From: Adineta steineri
Lineage: Eukaryota > Rotifera > Eurotatoria > Adinetida > Adinetidae
Reading direction: 5' to 3'
DNA length: 64,000 bases
Assembly (NCBI GenBank): GCA_905250115.1
Contig: CAJNOI010000010.1
Coordinates: forward strand, 560,768 to 624,767
Within the stretch, counting starts at the first letter, position 1. Every line of letters starts with the position of its first letter. Shown here in pieces: positions 11,049 to 24,047 of this stretch. The notes beneath the pieces were generated by a model that worked only from the letters and a program-made list of their open reading frames with translations, was not told where the DNA came from and searched no databases. A program made the position numbers and the translations under genes.

Positions 11049-14000
11049 ATGAATCCTTCTCAACGTCCAAACTATGGATCAGGAGGTCAAGCACAACCAC
11101 AATCATTTGTTCGAAATCAACTTGGTTTAACCGGACTGTCTCCTTCAAGAACACAACAACCACCGAGATTTCCTCAACCAACTAACTATCCCAATAATGG
11201 AAATAATATGATTCAACAAACACAAACACGTACATCAAATCCTGGATTATATAATAATAGCGTTCAACAACCTCCTAGTGCATCGTAAGTTAATATAAAA
11301 TTTAAAAAAATATTTTGAATATATTTCGAAAGATTCGTAATTAATAGCCTTATTTTTTTCTAAAATTGAAAACAAAAGGATGATTATAACAAAAGAAAAT
11401 TCTCCCTTTGAGTTGTTTTGTAATTATCTTTGATTTTATGCTATTTCAGATCAAATTATGGTTCATCTTTCAATAATTCCGCAGTACAACCTCGTAAGCT
11501 TTCTTCTTCGTTGTTTTCCTTTTTATCTTAATAATTTATTTAATTAGAGAATGGACATTATATAATAACACAAGTTCATAGTGCTCTTGAATTTTATGGT
11601 CTTCCTCAACAACGTGTAGGTGAATTAGAAAATGTATCAAAATATTTTGAAGACTATTATAATAATTCTATGAACGATCAATCAATAAATGTGAATTCAA
11701 TTGTTGAAGGTAACATTTATGTGATACAATCAGGTGAAAAATATCATCGTGCTATAATAAAGTAAATTTAAACGAAAAGATATTTTCAGAAATATTCAAT
11801 GATTTGTTTTTACTTTATTTGATAATTAGACATTGTGAAAGTAAATCAAGAGTATCAGTTAAACTTATTGATCGTGGTGATGAAATTATTGCTGATTCAT
11901 CAGAGTTATTACAAATTGAGAGAAAATATTCTTTATTACCGGTATTTGCTCAATCATTCCGTTTACGTAATTATGATGAAGCAGTATGTAAAATATATAT
12001 CTATTGTTTGAATTGAATATTTAATAAAATTCTTTTCTTTAGCAAAGTACAGCTAATATAACTCGAAATTTAAAAAAATTAATACTTAATCAGCATGTTC
12101 GTATTGAATTAAGAGGACCTATTACTAATGGATTTTATCCTGTTGAAGTATTTTTAAATGATAATCGATCTGTTAATGAATTATTGCTTTCAAATGATAA
12201 AAATGTATTTATTAATATTTAATTTTTATTTCAAAAAAAATATTTGTTTTTGTCTACAGGTAACAACACCTATTGCAAACACTAAACCTACTTATAATCA
12301 ACCACAACATACTCATATTGAGTAAGTGAAATATATATTTGATTGATTATCAAATAATATCTTTTATGTGTAGATCACAAGTATTTAGTAATTCAAATAA
12401 ACATCATTCAACAATGAGACAAGATTTATCTGGTGGACATTTTAATATGAATCAACGAACAAATGATATCTTACCAACACCACCAAGAACATTAACAGGT
12501 GCATCACGTATGCAATCTGGCCGATTTAGTGGAGAAAATCAATCATTATCTAAACCACCTGCGTCTAATGAACAAATGGCACGTTTTTCAAGTACTAATA
12601 ATCGAAATCAACAACCACAAACAGCAGATCCAATGTGGAATAACCCTAAACCGACTTTTGATAATAATAATATGACAAATCAACAATCATTTGGTCGACA
12701 ACCACCAGGTCTATCTCAATTTAATAATAACCAAAGAATGGATGATAATAAAATATCTTCTACAAATCGTTTTCCATCATCAAACTATGATAATCAACAA
12801 TCATCACCATCATCTGGTATAGAAATATAAAAGAATAAAATTAAATACAAGACAACTCTTTGTTTTTTTTTTACTATAGGAAATACTTATAATTATGATC
12901 GTAGTGAAAAACAAACGAGTGGATATAATTATCAACAGAATAATGATGAAACCAATGAAAATAATGTTCGGCGAAGTGAATTTAGTAGTCGTGGTAGTAG
13001 TAGTAATAGTTTTGGCGGTCGTGGAAAAGATTTCAGTAATCAACGAGGTATTTCAAAAATATTAAATATACAAGATAATTGAAAAATATTTCTTTTGTTT
13101 TTATTCTCATAGGTCAAAGTGGCTTTAGTAATCGTAATATCGGTAGAAGTGATGATGATAATAATAATGAAAATAGTTTTCAATCCTCAGGAGGATTCTC
13201 TAGTAAGTAGCTTTAAGAAAATTGTTTCTTTAATTCTATTTGATTATTATGTTTGAAAGGAGGACGTCCTGGTGGTTTTGGTGCTCGAGGTGGTGGTAAG
13301 TAATTATTTTTTTTATTTGATAATATCTGAAGTGTTTTTCTTTTTGATAAAATAGCTCGTGGTGGACATTTTCCGGAACGAAATGGTAGCAATAGAAATC
13401 CAGGTGATGATTATAATGAAAATAGTATGCAACGCTCACAAAATTTCAGTAGTAATCGTGGAGGACGTGGTACCGGTGGTGGCTTTCAAAATCGTCGAGA
13501 TCAAGGAAATAATCCTACAGATGGAGATTTTGGACGACGAGGAGGTGGATTTAGTACACGTGGTGGTCAACGCGGAGGTAAGAATCATAAATATTTTTAT
13601 CTGAAATGTTTAATTTCTTTTAATCAAGGCGAACGTGGTGGTCGAGGTGGTTTCCGTAACGATCGTGATCGTAATGAATTTCAATCAAGTGCAGATAATA
13701 ATTCTTCAAATAATACTTGGTCAAGTATACGACCTGCACCTGTTAATTTCGAAGCTGGTGATCGTTTTATTGAAAATGAAATACCTAAAGAAGCTTTTAA
13801 ATTTGTTATTAGTCATATTGAAACAGCGAATAATGTTTTTATTCAATTATTATCTAAAGGTGATGATTTAACGAAATTAACTGAATCTTTACAAAATGAA
13901 TATAAACAAGCACCAGAAGTTGGTTTAAGTTCATTTAAACAAAATCAAGCATGTTTAGCTAAAAGTTCAGATGGATGTTGGTATCGAGGTAAATAAAATC

Positions 14001-17000
14001 AACGAAATTTATTTGAATTTTTCAAATTTTTATTTTTAGCTATTGTTCTTTCAACTGGTTTAATTAAATTAAATGTTCGTTTTGTTGATTTTGGTGATAC
14101 AACTGATGTTAACGCAAATTCTATTCGACCATTAGCAAAAAAATATTGTTCATCAGCTCCCTATGCTTATCCGTGTACATTTAAAAATGTCGAAGGTACC
14201 GTTTACATATGAAAAATTTCATCTTGATCAATAGTTTCTTTTTTTAGTTGTTAAAAATATCAGTACAGACAGCATTGTTGAGAAATGTGTTGCTAAAGAA
14301 TTTAAGGGAAAAATCGAAACTAAAAATTCAGATGGTAAATTTCTTCTTGAATCAGAAGAATTTCTTAAAATGTTACTTGGAATAAATGCAATTAAGTAAG
14401 ATATAAATCTTTAATTTCATTATAAAAAATATATTTTTCTTTAGATTAAAATCTCAAAAGTCATTTAAACTAATAAAATGTATCATTGTTCATATTGAAT
14501 TTGATCAACAACGATTTTTTGTACAAGATGATGGAGACACAATAGACAAAATCGAAGAACTTATCGCAATTGAAGATGAAAATTCTCCAACACTTTCACT
14601 TGATGAAGTCAAACAATTAGAACCCAATACAAAAGTTATAGCAACATTTGAAGAAGCACCATATCGTGCTATTATTCAATCTGATGAATCTGAAGATAAT
14701 GTTAATATATTTTTTATTGATTATGGTAATACAAGTTCATGTCCAAAAACATCACTTAAACGATGTAGTGAACAATTAAGTTCATATCCATATCAAAGTA
14801 AACAATGTCAGTTATATGGTATATCATCTAATGAAATTGATAATGCATTTAAATGTCTTCAAGAACATTTAAATGAAACAGAACTTGAAATTGCAATTGT
14901 TAATGAAAAAGATAGTTTATATAATGTTCGTGTTTATATTGATAATGAATGTATGAATGAAAAATATGGTTATGATCCAAACGTCACGGAAAGTAATAAT
15001 ATCGAGAAAGAAAATAATGAACAAGAACAAGAACAAGAACAATTATTATCTGTAGCTGATCATCAAACAAATGATAATAGTGTAACAACAAATGAAAGTA
15101 TAACAGATGTATCAACAATTGTAACCCCCGAACAAAATGTAACTGAAACGGAAGGTATGTACAAAACTTCATTAGTTCAAATAGGATCATTTTCTTGTGT
15201 TGAAATCTAGTGAGCGATGTCTCCTAATGATTAGTTTTGCAACAGTTCTCAATCAATTTTTCGATCCACATCCGTTCCCCTCTACAGGGATAATCAAAAC
15301 TCTCGTTATTTTATGAAAATATAGAAAGACAAACTTTAAGGACATTTTTTTGAAGATCTTGATTAGAAGACGAGCAAATAACATCCTATAAAATAACATG
15401 ACAGCGAGATTTGTATGATTTATGAGTCTATTTTTGTTGCATGTACTAATGAAGCACATCGACGGAGACTTTCGGTTTTCGTTATCAATGATAGACTAAG
15501 ATAGTTATATGAATCTTGTCAATGTCTTGTTTTATAGAAAACTATTTGCTATGTAATTTTATAGTTTAACAGTATCTCATATTTTAAGTATATAGTAAAT
15601 ATGGAATTACAAAAAGAGGCTGGAAAGTACAGGATATGCACTTCAGTACATCTGGTTGCATACAAAACAAATTTCAGTATCAGATCCTCGAACGCACTTA
15701 AAATATAATAATGTTCCTCGAATATCTCTACGTAATTTTGCCATTGTTGATCAACTACTAAGTACATTAAAGAGATTATAATTCAGATCCAGGTTTAAAG
15801 TCAACAATCTCAGATGTTTTCTTCGGATAGTCAAAAGTATACATTATAAAGTATTATTTTTATTTAGAAACTCCATCAAAATATCGTCAAGGACTTCTAA
15901 CTCATATTGAACAAACAAAACCGTATGTTTATCTTCAATACATACCTGAATCGGAAGAAATCCTCGAACAAATAAATCAATTAATTGGAACAATTACAGA
16001 AGAAGATAAACATAATTCATCATATGAAATAGGCGATCATGCTATTGCTCAATTTAGTGAAGATGATAATTATTATCGTGCAAGAATTGAATCTTATTGT
16101 TCAACATCAAAATTATATACAGTTTATTTTCTTGATTATGGAAATATTGATACAAATGTTCCAATCGAACATTTATATTCCTATTCAAATGAATTAGAAC
16201 AAATTCGTCCACAAGCACATGGTTATGTATTAGATGCAATTTCTTCTGAAACATGGCAAAATACTGTTCGTTCATTTGTCGAACAAAATTTAAATGATGT
16301 TGTCGAATTTTATATTACTGATGAAAATCATTCTTCAATACAAATGAAATTTGATTATGAAAATCATACTTCTAATGTAAAAGATAATATTGAACAAACA
16401 GAATCTTTACCAACAGAACCAATAAAAACTATTACAGCTAATATATCAGCAATAGATAATGATTATTTTTATATTCATACAATTCCAGATGGAAATTTAC
16501 ATGTTTGTGAATTGGAAGATATTTTACAATCTTGTGAAAAACAACATAATGATCAATGGTTTATTAATGATATATGTATTGTTTCTAATGAAGATGAACA
16601 ATATTATCGTGGTCAAATACTTTCTATTAATGATGATAAATATACTCTAAAATGTATTGATTATGGAAATATTTTACAAGATGTAACTAATGAACACTTA
16701 TTTAAATTACCTGATGAAATTATTTACAAACAATCACCATTAGCACATCAATGTCGATTAAATGGTATTGATGATGAAAATCAAACGAAAGCAATTGAAG
16801 AACTTATTAAAAATATTCCATTAACTGAACATGTGACAATTACGATTGAAGATGATCGAAATAATCAATGTTCATATGTAACACTTACTAGAGAAAATAA
16901 AGATATTGTTAATAATCAATATCAATGTGATAATCATGAAAATAAGGTATGAAAAGAGAACACGAGCGACTTTTGATTTATTTTATTTTCACCTATAGCC

Positions 17001-17352
17001 ACAATCAGATAATGATGAAAATAATGAAGCACTACTCGAAAAATCACCCGATTCAGTTCATGAAACTGATATACCAACAATAAACAATGAAGCATTACTC
17101 GAAACTTCACCCAATTCAGTTCCCGATACTGATATACCAACAATAAACAATGAAGCACTACTCGAAACTTCACCCAATTCAGTTTCCGATACTGATATAC
17201 CAACAGAAAATAATGAAGAAGAAATAACATCAGAAATAAAACCTCCAGATAATGATAATCCAACATCAAATAATGAAGCGATTGATTTAAATGAAAATGA
17301 ACCATCAACAGCAATAAAAGATGAAACAAATAATTCCATATCATCGGATTAA
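11049..17352 (+). CDS. Large multi-Tudor protein with Q/N-rich and RG-rich linker
   Basis: Seventeen exons with sixteen in-frame introns give roughly 1,540 residues. The N-terminus (MNPSQRPNYGSGG...) is Q/N/P-rich. Tudor 1 (about 11550-12170) has HRAIIK and VKLIDRGDE. A Q/N-rich region follows, then an RG/RGG-rich linker (about 13000-13660). Tudor 2 has GCWYRG and VDFGDT, Tudor 3 has PYRAII and IDYGNT, Tudor 4 has YYRARI and LDYGNI, and Tudor 5 has YYRGQI and IDYGNI. The C-terminus is acidic and contains three 21-residue repeats. The [YW]YR[AG] and D[YF]G[ND] motifs form the aromatic cage that reads dimethyl-arginine. The overall plan matches TDRD-type scaffolds of piRNA/germ-granule pathways, though no single orthologue is obvious. 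Intron 15 (15155-15867, 713 bp) is far longer than the rest. Confidence 0.88.
15155..15867 (+). other. Unusually long intron in the multi-Tudor gene
   Basis: The donor GTATGT and acceptor TTTAG join GAA-G to AA-ACT in frame (T-E-E-T-P). At 713 bp it is over ten times longer than most neighbouring introns. I find no protein-like frame, terminal repeat or simple repeat that explains the extra length. Confidence 0.75.
17023..17211 (+). repeat. Three tandem 63-bp units encoding 21-residue repeats
   Basis: Units lie at 17023-17085, 17086-17148 and 17149-17211 in the last exon of the multi-Tudor gene. Each encodes NEALLE(K/T)SP(D/N)SV followed by xxTDIPTxN. Units 2 and 3 are nearly identical in DNA and unit 1 is more diverged, which suggests a recent in-frame duplication. 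Confidence 0.9.
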
Positions 17353-19522
17353 TCTGTGATATTTTATATTTAACGTTCCTCCGCTCAACTTTAACTTTAT
17401 ACTGTTATGTTTCTTGTTATGCAAAACAAAAAAACTTAGAAAATTTAATCATTCATAGCACTTTTTTTTCCTAACTATTAAAGTTTTCTTTTCGTTCAGA
17501 TTTTCGTCTATGCGAGAAATCTTCGTTCGTTTTTTTTCTTTTACAACAGAAACAAAATTTAGCAGTTTATAACTGCCGATAAATATGTATGGTTTCTTGT
17601 TTTTTTTTTTTGTTTATTCGAAAAATAAAATTACGCACAACAAAAAAAAGAATTTATTTCTCAAACATTAACTAATGACAAGATGTATTCAGTAGAGGAA
17701 ACCTTGGAAATAGCTTTTCTTCTTTTTTACTTGTCTAAAGAATTTTCTAGAGGTTTCTTTTGCATGTAGATTTATTAAAGATATTAATAAGCTCATAGGT
17801 AATTTATTAATAATTAGGATATGACATGAAAAAAGAAATGAAGTAGGCATTCTTACTATTTTTAATGAAGAATGATACGTGATGTCTACAATTTTTTTTC
17901 TCAATAGTATGATTTAACAAGCTATATTTAGAATAATCTCTTCATATTTGTCGAAGTCAAGTTATTTATGTTCATTCATTGCAAGACAAAGTGATTGTAT
18001 ATAATTAAAATCTATAATCATATATCACACATAGTTTTCTTCTTTTAAATAATTTTCTAGATGCACGAACATTAAACAGACAGAGACAAATGTTAATAAG
18101 TCATTTATGTAGGTCATCAAGAAAAATTAATTAACCTATTTATATGAATATTGAATAGAACTTTTATCTCTAGTTCAAATTTAATCTTAACTCAAACAAA
18201 ATAATATCTCAGAGTGTTAACCATAATAATTCATCATTAATCATATATTCGTTGATGACTATTATTAATCTGTCATTATAATATCTATTAATAACTTTTT
18301 ATTTTACTGTTATAATCAAATAATTTTAATATACATTTAACTTTTCTTTTTCTTTTTCTGTGCAAATATTTTTCTTTAACAAATACTCATTAAATTCAAT
18401 GATTTTGTATTTTCTTTTGTAGCAAGTAAAACATAAATCTTTTTATCCATTTGATCTGGAAAAATGATAAGCAGGAAAGAAAAAGACTGTTTATGTATAC
18501 ATGAAGGACAACTAGAAAGTATGTTGTTCTATGCAAAAAATAATTTCATGCTTGATATATCTTGTTAGTAAGAGTTTATCCACACGTAAATTACATGAAA
18601 TTGAATGGATCATTGATGAGGTACAAATAGAAATTTTAAAATGAGCAAAATCATTTCAATATGAATATATTTGAATACCAACTCATCTTGACAATGATTG
18701 ATCCATATGATTATATTAATGAAATTTATTGAGCGAAGAATACGATGAAATCAAATTTTGATAAGCTGAATGTTTATTTCTTCATATCAAATCATTACTT
18801 ATTTTACACTTTTCAATGATAGAGCAGCTTCCTCGAATTCAAGTACATATATCCTGTCGCAACCGAATGATGAATGAGATGAAAGAACAAAGTTTTCCTT
18901 TGCATGCATTCAATGAATGCATAAATACTATTAACATAATGAATCATAGACAGAATTTTCTCAATAACGCCATCTATTATTACTATACTAAAATCTCGTT
19001 CGTTTCTGTCTTAGTCAGTTGCTAAGCAATGACACTGCCTCATATAGTATAGATTATTCGCCGTCCGATGTTCGTTCTGCCCGTCCGGGTGACTAATCGT
19101 TATGAATGTCTTATCCTGTGTATGTCGAGCGCTACTTACTCGCTGCTACTGCCGATGTACGCGTCGAAGAGAGAGACAGGGAAAGAGAGAGAAAGAGAAG
19201 AGAGAAGAAGAGAGAATGAGAAGCAAATAAATACATTTAGTCTATCTCTTACTCACATACACGCATCTCTATCCTATGCCTACGCCTTCTCTCCCTGACG
19301 CATTCTGGGAACGGGCAAGCAGCGAACTTTCTCAATTGTACAATGTATTTTTTTATCGCTCTTTCTCCCTCTCTCTGTTCGTCTCTCTCTCTCTCTTTCT
19401 TTTTCATCTGAAAATTTTCGTATATATACTCCTAATGTTTTTCATTCATCCTATTTTACAGATCTAATTGTCTCTGCTTACTAGCAAAGTCTTTTACTTA
19501 TCAAGTCAAATAATCAACAATC
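17353..19522. other. Intergenic region and 14-3-3 promoter
   Basis: The first 1.6 kb is AT-rich and featureless. From about 19040 to 19420 the sequence turns markedly GC- and CpG-richer, with a GA-rich tract (19160-19230) followed by a CT-rich tract (19355-19400). This is probably the 14-3-3 promoter and leader. An acceptor-like TTTTACAG at about 19454-19461 may mark a leader intron or a trans-splice site. Confidence 0.5.
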
Positions 19523-20556
19523 ATGTCGAACAAGGAAGAAGAAGTACAACGTTCCAAATTGGCTGAACAAGCCGAACGGTATAAAAATCATTTTATGATT
19601 GAAGTCATATAATTATCTTATAAAAAATTTAGATATGATGATATGGCTAATGCCATGAAAAAGGTTACCGAAGCAAATAGTGAATTAACAAACGAAGAAC
19701 GTAATTTACTTTCGGTTGCATATAAAAATGTTGTTGGTGCACGTCGTTCATCATGGCGTGTTATTTCAAGTATTGAACAAAAAACTGAAGGTTCAGAACG
19801 TAAACAACAAATGGCAAAAGAATATCGTGAAAAAATTGAAAAGGAATTGAAAGATATCTGTCAAGAAGTTTTGGTAAATACAAACAAAATGTTTTTATTA
19901 TTACTATTTTAATATTTTTTTTAGACTTTACTTGATAAATTTCTCGTTCCAAAAGCAACAACACCTGAATCGAAAGTATTCTATTTAAAAATGAAAGGTG
20001 ATTATTATCGTTATTTAGCTGAAGTTGCAACAGGTGACGAACGACAAAGTATGTTTAATAATAATAATAATAAAAAAAGAACTTAACGAATATTTAATTT
20101 CATTTTTACTTTTTGTAGAAGTTATTGAAGAATCACAACGTGCATATAATGACGCATTCGATATTGCTAAAAATCAAATGCAACCAACACATCCAATTCG
20201 TCTTGGTCTTGCTTTGAACTTTTCTGTATTTTATTATGAAATTCTCAATGCACCTGATCGTGCTTGTCATTTGGCTAAACAAGCTTTTGATGATGCTATT
20301 GCTGAACTTGATACACTTAACGAAGAATCATATAAGGGTTAGTCATTTCAAATCAATTATTCATATGCAAAATTTTTTGTTTTCTTTTTAATAGATAGTA
20401 CACTGATCATGCAATTACTCCGGGATAATCTTACGGTAAGGAGAATATTTTTTATTTTAATTATGCACAAAAAAAAACGAATTATATTTTTATTAGTTAT
20501 GGACAAGTGATGCACCTGATCCAGATGAAACTAATCCACCAGAAGAACATCAGTAA
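19523..20556 (+). CDS. YWHAZ: 14-3-3 protein (zeta/beta-like)
   Basis: Six exons (19523-19578, 19633-19873, 19925-20048, 20119-20337, 20395-20435, 20497-20556) encode 246 residues, the standard 14-3-3 length. Family signatures are intact: AEQAERYDDM at the N-terminus, [20 protein letters not shown] in helix 3, and [16 protein letters not shown] and [13 protein letters not shown] in the ligand groove. Groove residues corresponding to Lys49, Arg56, Arg127 and Tyr128 are present. The protein forms dimers that bind phosphoserine/phosphothreonine motifs and regulates kinases, trafficking and the cell cycle in the cytosol. The acidic variable tail ends [15 protein letters not shown]. The gene appears complete and conserved. 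Confidence 0.97.
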
Positions 20557-23500
20557 CTGTTTATTATTATTCTTTTCTCTTTTTTTTTTGTTCGTGTACA
20601 ACACACATACACACAACCGGTCAGCAAACAATTTGACAAAAGCAAAAATAACAACTTTTCTGCTCTTTTTTTTCTCTTAATATTATTATCAACTTATACT
20701 CTTTTTTCTTTATATTTTTATTCGTTTGTCGATGTCAACATTTCTTTGTCTTTATCCTTCTTTTTTCTGTGTGTGTGTGTGTGTTGGTTGTAATCATTAT
20801 TTCTCATTAGTTATTTGTTCATTTTCTTCTTTTTCTAATGTTCGTCTTTTTTTTCTTTTGTCTATTCATGTATTGTCGGCATCGTATGTCTCATGTAGAA
20901 AACAAGAAACGAAAAAAAACTTGCATACATTAAAAAAAAAGAGGAAAAAAAACAAACTTTATACATATGTACGCATAACAATGAAAATTGTTTTTATTAG
21001 CTGAAAATATTCAGAAATAAGATAGATGATAATGACAATCATCTAATATATGGTAGTTAAATACATTTTTGATTGACTTAATAACCAAAAACAACAGACG
21101 TATACATAATGTTGTTGACCTTTCTTATCAACTATATGTCCAAGATAACTTATTTTGTAATTTAAAGTATAAATACTAATTTTTTTCCCATTTATAATTT
21201 ATTCATAATTATACTTTAGTCTATCATGGGTTTTTTGTTATGTATACATTCGATTTAATTTATTCTCCTTAGTGATTTTGATAAGAAAATATTGAATTTT
21301 TTTCTAAGTCAAAATTATTTCACCTGAGAAAAATAGAAATCCCATTGGTCTAGGATAATTAATATTTTATTCGATGACATTTCCGACGGGAATATTAAAA
21401 CCTTTTAGCTAAAAGGGGAGAAGGAGAAGAAGAAGAAAAAATCATCATTCGATCGTTTAGCGATCGTATTCACCTTTTTCTTCAATACTATTAGATTCTG
21501 ATTCTGACAGCACATAATAATAACAAAAAACAGACTTTGTCTTTGATATGCATTTTTTAATTTTAAATTCATACGCAATATTGAATGTTTATCCTTAAAT
21601 CTTCAATAATAAAAATAATTTTAGCTTATAAATATTCATATGCGTCATATATGTAGTAGTAGTGGGAGAATTGAGTATGTCTTTTGTTTGACTGGCAAAC
21701 GGAAATGGTATTTATCAACATCTATTGATTACTTGAAAAACAAAATGAATTAATCAACCTTGGATTAATATTACTTATGATTTTTCTTTTTTAATAAATA
21801 TTCTCTCAACTGAAAGCGCAAGGTCAGACGTATCTAGCAGTATGAAAGTTTAAAGGTCAAAATCTAGACGCTCACAAATTATAAACGGAAATGAGAAATT
21901 CGAATCTATCATTAATTTTTTTTTCCCAATCGAGAAACGACTTTTTTTTATGGAAAACAGAGATGAGGCAATAGCAAAAGGATTTTTCTATCTGAAAAGT
22001 ATCTTGTAAACAATATAATATATCGTTTGTATGATGAAAAGATTTTCTCACAATGATTTGTTCCGGAATTATGTTACGTATGATATAATATACAATGAAA
22101 TTTTTCTCTAGCGATTTTGAAGAGTCTTATTAGAAAGATCAAAGTCGAGAACAAAACGTGAAATAGTAATAGCTAGACTTATTTAGATACCCATATTATG
22201 CACGGAAAAAAGATATAGTGCGTTGAATTGTTAATATTGTTCTTAGAAATAGAATGTGATTTGGTGATTATTATGTTCATAATACTAATTATTTTACGTT
22301 GATTTGTAAATGAAAGTATAGAAATTGTTTTTTAATACTAATAAATGAAATATGAGTGAGAGTTTTATTTTTCTATCAAAATTGTTCAAAATAATATTTT
22401 AGGAAACATCAAGAAGTGTTTTCATTATGTTTTGGAAATGATAACTAAAGAATGACATTGAACATGATTGCAGAAAAGAAAGAATGATTATATCTGTCAT
22501 TATTCTATGAAATATATTTATAGCATATAAACGACAGACAAAATTCTAAAGGAACGTTAACTGATCGCATGATTATTATAATATTTAATTATTTGATAAA
22601 GATTTCTATTCAGGTTCTTATTGTAATAATCGATTATAATCTGTACAATTGATATTTAATGAAAGTTCTTATAGTTCAATATTTTATAAGTACACATCGA
22701 GTGAAATAGAACTTTCTAGATGTTTTGATTCATTTTGTATTTCATTGATTGATTTTGTTTTGCAGTGTTAACTGTCGTAATAATAATATCAATACCTAAG
22801 AAAAATGTCTATATTTATCCATCGTTGGTATGAATATTTCTCAGATAGTCAATAAGACGATTAGACAAAAGAAGTTACAGCAGTGATTGAATTGTACGAA
22901 CAAGTCTCGGATAACAGAAGACATCTGCTAAGAACTTATTTGATATCATATTAGTGATAAGGGAAACACAGACAGTACAATGAAGTCTAATTCTTAAGGC
23001 TATCATTACGACAATCATAAACGACTGTAAGTTAATGTATACAATTGCATTACTTCGTACCATAACTGACTAAAAACTTGCAACATGTACGTTATCATTA
23101 GTACCGTAAAAATGGTCGTATAACAACAGATATGGCAGTAAAAATACACGTTTATGACCTTGTCTCGACATAATTCAATATGTTCTGTGCTAATCCATAA
23201 AAGATGCACTAAGCGGTGATTTGTTTCATTCCAAATTTCTTCAACTTCGCCTTACACCAGTTAAAATAACCTCTATTTTAAAGGCGTCACAATACATTTG
23301 CGCATTCAAATCATTTCCTTTAGACTTGAAATCATTTAATCAAACGAGTTTCTCAAGGTAGAAACTTTTTCTTTGCACAAAAAATACCTTGAGTAGCCTT
23401 TTTTCTTCATGAAAAAAGCGTATCTATTAGAGATACGCGAAATAAAGATTTTTTAGTGTCAATCTTAGGTTGATGTGATTTCAGTGAAGATTTGCAATAA

Positions 23501-24047
23501 AAATCTCAAAAATACGCTTACTTACATTTTACTTATACAGACAATATGTGTATTTATACTTTTCCATCGTTATCAAAGTATTAAACAGCAAAGCTGCCAA
23601 CAATGTAGATAAGAAAAACTAAGGTGTAGATGTGGATATCTATAAATATCTGATATCCTCTTCATCCATATCTACATCTGCGTTATTAGTAATAAACTAG
23701 TTATAGTTGTATATTGTCATTAGAATAAAACTGTTAATCTAAAGATTTTTATAGCTACTATATGATAATAAAATACCTATATAAATCATCCTATTGCGTC
23801 GAAAGAGTTTGTTAATTATAGTTAACTTGTACACAGATAATTTAATTTTGTTGACAATTTTAAATCATTGTACAAAAAGACAAAATATGCTGTTTTATCT
23901 GGTATTAGTTTATTTAATTAATCATATGAAAACGATGGAACTCATGTATATATCTATATGAATTAAATATATGATTTGTTGTTTAATAGCAGCAAAACTT
24001 TCTTTCTCTTTTATTTTGTACATTGAAAAAGAAAAGAACAAAAGTTT
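20557..24047. other. 3.5-kb gene-poor interval between 14-3-3 and RBM42
   Basis: The 14-3-3 3' UTR probably covers the first few hundred bases (T-rich, with a (GT)n run at about 20771-20783). Beyond it the DNA is AT-rich with no believable exon. Short minus-strand frames at 22875-23209 have no recognisable similarity. Small hairpins cluster at 23352-23438, with another imperfect hairpin at about 23615-23690. RBM42 ends at the right border. Confidence 0.55.
23352..23438. repeat. Cluster of three adjacent short hairpins
   Basis: Three inverted repeats lie end to end. The first is CTCAAGGTA (23352-23360) pairing with TACCTTGAG (23385-23393). The second is a near-perfect GCCTTTTTTC / GAAAAAAGC pair (23396-23419). 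The third is GCGTATCT (23418-23425) pairing perfectly with AGATACGC (23431-23438) across a 5-nt loop. Their function is unknown; they could be a terminator-like, structured RNA or transposon-end feature. Confidence 0.6.

Noticed and set aside
16934-17344. Two overlapping minus-strand frames
   Set aside because: Antisense to the repeat-bearing tail of the multi-Tudor gene; the periodicity comes from the 63-bp repeats.
23352-23460. Helitron 3' end (hairpin near terminus)
   Set aside because: The hairpin is not followed by a CTRR-type terminus, no 5' TC end was seen, and no Rep/helicase sequence lies nearby.
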